Source of the DNA: JAICKM01 sp038228295
Lineage (GTDB): Bacteria; Chloroflexota; Chloroflexia; QHBQ01; JAICKM01
Direction: 5' to 3'
Assembly: GCA_038228295.1 (NCBI GenBank)
Contig: JBBRPH010000014.1
Location: 1 to 64,000 of the forward strand
Length of the DNA: 64,000 nucleotides
Positions 61,105 to 64,000 of the stretch are shown here, piece by piece. The translations under genes were made by a program, and so were the position numbers. How positions within the stretch are numbered: position 1 is the first letter of the stretch; each line of letters opens with the position of its first letter. The notes beneath the pieces were generated by a model, which made no database searches, was not told where the DNA came from, and saw only the letters and a list, made by a program, of their open reading frames with translations.

Positions 61105-62067
61105 TTAATGCCCGTTGGGCGTGGGCGTGGTAACGGGGGCGCGGGCGCGCACGGCGGCGGCTTCGGCGGTTTTGCCTTGCTGCTCCAGGGCATCAGCCCA
61201 GGCGATAAAGGCGGTTGCGTTTTGTGGATCGAGGGCTGCGGCACGTTCGCCGGCGGCCGCGGCTTCGGGGAAGCGGTTCAGGCGCAGCAGGGTCAGCGCG
61301 AGGTCAAACTGGGCAACCGCGTTGGCCGGTTCCAGGGTGACGGCGCGTTGATACAGCGGCAACGCCTCGGCGGGTTTATCGGCCCGCGAATAGTCTACTC
61401 CCTGGTTGACAAGATCCCCGGCCGACACCGCCTGCGTGCGGTTCAGCGCGGCCAGAGCAAAACTGCCGGCAACCAGCAGGCCCAGCAGCGCCGACTCCAG
61501 GCCCAACCCCTGCGCGGGCGGCTGGGGGGCCAGGGCAAGCCGCCGTCCCAGCCCCCAGGCCAGCGCCGCGCCCGTGATCATGCCGCCGAGATGGGCGCTG
61601 TTGTCAACATTGCCCGACGTACCGTAGAGCAGCACAACCCCCGCCCAGATCAGCATACTGTTACGGACCGCGCGGGCCTGCACGGTGCCAATCAGTTGGC
61701 TCACCACGGCGCCGGCCAGGATCAGCCCGCTGATCGCGCCTGACGCGCCGGCCGCGACAATCGGCTGGTTCCAGTGCCAGGCCAGCGAGAGCGCCGAGCC
61801 GCCGAGCCCGGCCACGATATAGAGCAAGACAAAGCGCGCTTGCCCGTAGTAGCGCTCAAGCAGCGGCCCCACCTGCAACAGCGCGATCATGTTCATCAGG
61901 ATATGGAGCGGGTTGAGATGGATAAACACGGCCGTCAGCATCCGCCAGACCTCGCCCACGCGCACCAGCGGCGCATAAAGCGCGCCCGCTTGCAGCAGGG
62001 TGTGGGTGGAGAAGCCGCCGAACTCGCGGTCGCCCGCTTGCACCAGCATCAGGGCATAGATCAGCAC
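61105..62067 (-). CDS. Rhomboid intramembrane serine protease with C-terminal TPR
   Basis: 320 residues from a GTG. Rhomboid core (about 1-180) with the catalytic Ser in GASGAISG, the His in NSAHLGGM and the HLNPLHILMNM segment. A TPR-like region (about 215-300, YSRADKPAEALPLYQRAVTLEP) follows. It cleaves membrane proteins within the bilayer. The conserved first membrane helix begins about eight codons before this GTG (THLIIGFNV reads in frame), but I find no canonical start there. Confidence 0.88.
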   Translation of the reverse strand: MLIYALMLVQAGDREFGGFSTHTLLQAGALYAPLVRVGEVWRMLTAVFIHLNPLHILMNMIALLQVGPLLERYYGQARFVLLYIVAGLGGSALSLAWHWNQPIVAAGASGAISGLILAGAVVSQLIGTVQARAVRNSMLIWAGVVLLYGTSGNVDNSAHLGGMITGAALAWGLGRRLALAPQPPAQGLGLESALLGLLVAGSFALAALNRTQAVSAGDLVNQGVDYSRADKPAEALPLYQRAVTLEPANAVAQFDLALTLLRLNRFPEAAAAGERAAALDPQNATAFIAWADALEQQGKTAEAAAVRARAPVTTPTPNGH

Positions 62068-62129
62068 ATTGAAGCCGATGATCAGATGGGTGGTGCCGAA
62101 CGGCGCGCGTTGCCGCGGGCCGCGCCGGC

Positions 62130-63287
62130 TTAGTGGGCCGATTGGATGACCCCCAACTTGTCGGTCAGGGTCGCAGCGTCCAGAATGCCGCTCTGAATCC
62201 AGCGGATCACGCCCTGGCGGTCAATGAAAAAGCTGGTCGGGATCGGTAAGACGCGATACAGCTCTTTGACCGAGCTAGAGCCGGGGTTATCCGGCAGCAG
62301 CGGAAAGGTGAGGCCGTATTCGCGCTGGAAGGAGGCGATAATATCGGGATCGCTTTCGACGGCCACCCCCAGCACGGTCACACCGGTGCCCGCGCCGCCC
62401 GCCGCCGCTTTGGTGCGGGCATACACGGCTTGCAGGGTGGGGATCTCCTGGCGGCAAGGGTCGCACCAGGTTGCCCAGAAGTTGATCAACACCGGTTGCC
62501 CCCGCAAGGCCGACAGGGTGACGGCTTTGCCGTTCCTATCGGGCAGCGTGAAGTCGGGGGCCAGCGCTCCCACGCGCGGCGCGGTCGGCTCATCGGGGAT
62601 GTTGAAGCGCTCGACCTTGCTGGTCCGCTGCAACTGCGTCACCCAGTCGTTGATCTTGCTATCGCGGGCATCGGTAGTCGCGGCGCCGGCAGTGACATTG
62701 AGGCCCATGTATTTGTTGACCAGCACCACATCGCGCTGTTCATCATAGAAATCGGCATGGCTCAGGCCGTAGCCTTTAAGCGCTGTTTCCAACTGCGCGG
62801 GAGTTTTGTTGTTGCGCTCCAGCAGCACCTGGACAAAGCGATCTACATCGGTATCACTCACTGTGACGCCCGCCCGCAGGGCATCCTGGACCCGCATCCG
62901 GGTATCAATCAGGCTTTGCAAGGTGCTGCCCCGGCTGGGGGTGACCTCTTTGCCGTTCAGCAGCGCGGTGAGGGCGCGATTGACCAGCACTTCGCGGTCC
63001 ACTTGCGCGCCGGTGATCACCTCACCGTTGACACGGGCCAGGGCGTCGGGCGGCGGCTGGGCGCTGACCCAGGAGAACGCGAACAGGGCGGCCACGATGA
63101 CGCCGGCCGCGATCACCAGCGCCCCCAGCACGCGGTTTTGCCGGGCGCCGGCGCGAACCACCGGGCGCGGGGCCGGCGGGCGGGGAGCCGTTATGGGGGC
63201 CGGGGTGCTGTCCACAGCGCGTTGTCCCCGCCGGATCTCGACGCCAAAGCCGGGGTCGGCGGACTGGTTCGAGGATGCGTTTTTCAT
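62130..63287 (-). CDS. Membrane-anchored fusion of a SurA-N-like chaperone domain and a TlpA-type thioredoxin
   Basis: 385 residues: a Pro/Arg-rich cytoplasmic start, one membrane helix (about 52-74), a SurA/PPIase N-terminal-like helical domain (about 84-195, VNGEVITGAQVDREVLVNRA, LIDTRMRVQDALRAGVTVSD, GYGLSHADFYDEQR) and a TlpA/ResA-like redoxin (about 235-385) with the active site WCDPC (~274) and the cis-Pro loop PTSFFID. Probably reduces extracytoplasmic disulfides using electrons from the CcdA protein of the next gene upstream (1 base away). Confidence 0.9.
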   Translation of the reverse strand: MKNASSNQSADPGFGVEIRRGQRAVDSTPAPITAPRPPAPRPVVRAGARQNRVLGALVIAAGVIVAALFAFSWVSAQPPPDALARVNGEVITGAQVDREVLVNRALTALLNGKEVTPSRGSTLQSLIDTRMRVQDALRAGVTVSDTDVDRFVQVLLERNNKTPAQLETALKGYGLSHADFYDEQRDVVLVNKYMGLNVTAGAATTDARDSKINDWVTQLQRTSKVERFNIPDEPTAPRVGALAPDFTLPDRNGKAVTLSALRGQPVLINFWATWCDPCRQEIPTLQAVYARTKAAAGGAGTGVTVLGVAVESDPDIIASFQREYGLTFPLLPDNPGSSSVKELYRVLPIPTSFFIDRQGVIRWIQSGILDAATLTDKLGVIQSAH

Positions 63288-63288
63288 G

Positions 63289-64000
63289 TTATAGCCCTAA
63301 TTGCCACTGCGGCAAGAACTGGTTAAGCCAGGTCACGCGGTCCGATACCAGCAGCAGGCCCATCCCCAGCAACAGCGCGCCGCTGATCAGGGAGATGGGG
63401 TTGAGGCCGGCCAGCAGGGTACGCCCGGCCACACGCAGGTCGAAGGTCCGCATCATCACCTTACGCAGCCAGACGGTCAGTTGCCGACCGACCAGCGCGG
63501 TAAGGATAAAAGGGATGCCGAGGCCCAGCGAATAGGCCAGGAACAGCGGCATGGTCGCACTGGGCGGCTGGTTGGCAGCCAACGACAGCATCGCACCCAA
63601 GATCGGCCCCACGCAGGGCGTCCAGCCGAGGGCAAAGCCGGTGCCGATCAGCAGCGAGCGCAAGTAGCCGAGCCGTTTACTGGGCTTCAACTCCAGCCGC
63701 TTTTCATAGTTGAGTAGGGGGATGTTGAATACGCCCAGTGTATGTAGGCCAAACACGATCAGCAGTATGCCGCTAATCCACTGCAACAACACGCGGTTGT
63801 CCTGCATCAGGCTACCCAGCAGCGTGGCACCGGCGCCGAAGATCAGCACAAAGACCAGCGAAAAGCCCAACACAAACGACAGCGCGTGCAGCAGCACCAC
63901 CGCACGCGGGGCTAACAGCCGCCCGCTCTGCTTGTCGAGCGAGGCGCCCGTCATATAGCCCAGATATACCGGCACCAACGGCAGCACACAGGGCGAGGCA
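63289..64000 (-). CDS. ccdA: CcdA-type cytochrome c biogenesis/disulfide reductase membrane protein (5' end outside the window)
   Basis: The frame runs off the window end. The visible ~236 residues have six membrane helices, with the first redox Cys in ASPCVLPLVPVYLGYM at the edge and the second in GWTPCVGPILGAML. CcdA/DsbD-type proteins carry electrons from cytoplasmic thioredoxin to outside partners such as TlpA/ResA, encoded next door. Confidence 0.93.
   Translation of the reverse strand, partial: ASPCVLPLVPVYLGYMTGASLDKQSGRLLAPRAVVLLHALSFVLGFSLVFVLIFGAGATLLGSLMQDNRVLLQWISGILLIVFGLHTLGVFNIPLLNYEKRLELKPSKRLGYLRSLLIGTGFALGWTPCVGPILGAMLSLAANQPPSATMPLFLAYSLGLGIPFILTALVGRQLTVWLRKVMMRTFDLRVAGRTLLAGLNPISLISGALLLGMGLLLVSDRVTWLNQFLPQWQLGL

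Overview
This is a GC-rich (roughly 64%) bacterial chromosomal window, densely coded on both strands. I read it as a Chloroflexota (Chloroflexia-like) genome, with moderate confidence. The reasons are a Gld-like ABC/DUF4340 cluster, a Trp T-box in front of a trpE-trpG-aro run, an LPXTG-type surface protein, repeated HGGL-QQGYPI modules, an ECF42-type sigma factor beside a DGPF/YCII protein, and many short-unit intergenic repeat phrases. No rRNA, tRNA, CRISPR array, phage, transposase or replication origin is recognisable.

Layout. 1-6987 (+): a chemosensory operon with an MCP tail, CheW-like protein, hybrid CheA, CheY, CheB and CheR-TPR. No flagellar or pilus gene is in view. 7067-9749 (-): a Tat-exported DUF1501 protein and its DUF1800 partner. 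9750-12112: a small hydrophilic stress-type protein, a strong terminator, two gene remnants (glycosyltransferase; PPOX/F420 type) and a HEAT-repeat protein. 12353-19475 (-): a Trp T-box followed by trpE-trpG-aroF-aroA-aroE-aroC. This unit is interrupted in two places by dispersed repeats that have become part of coding sequence. 19611-29442: a ferredoxin-NADP reductase, a small membrane protein, a glycosidase-like lipoprotein-type protein, a LOG protein, a WYL regulator, an SRPBCC protein, a GAF-GAF-GGDEF cyclase, an ABM protein, an AlkA-like glycosylase, a DGPF protein and an ECF42 sigma factor.

29460-36153 (-): a small membrane protein, TatC, then a fatty-acid and translation block (yceD, rpmF, fabH, fabD, an MTH1187-type protein, accC, nusB and an N-terminally extended ACP). 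36319-39488: plsY, a mogA-type gene, a GT4 glycosyltransferase that overlaps mogA tail to tail, and an endonuclease III homologue. 39677-44179 (-): ATPase, permease, GldG-like and DUF4340 proteins. 44365-47669 (+): a three-gene signalling operon (response regulator, REC-adenylate cyclase, membrane histidine kinase) whose promoter suggests a leaderless transcript. 47730-54698 (+): a DUF4177-like protein, a GT2, a ROK kinase, an LRR protein, an LPATG surface protein and a secreted phospholipase C/phosphoesterase. 54976-57357 (-): a P-loop kinase gene broken by an in-frame TGA, an alpha/beta hydrolase and a methyltransferase. 57520-61094 (+): a heterodimeric ABC exporter with one degenerate ATP site. 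61105-64000 (-): a rhomboid-TPR protein, a SurA-N/TlpA fusion and a CcdA protein cut by the window edge.

How the genes fit together. The T-box probably senses uncharged tRNA-Trp and sets expression of both the chorismate-supplying and the tryptophan-branch genes. The TatC and CcdA/TlpA proteins provide export and extracytoplasmic thiol chemistry for the many predicted secreted proteins. Signalling is heavy: chemosensory, c-di-GMP, cAMP, ECF and two-component. No single complete new defence or metabolic system stands out. The most distinctive features are the repeats co-opted into TrpE and TrpG, the SurA-TlpA fusion, the extended ACP and the broken gene remnants.
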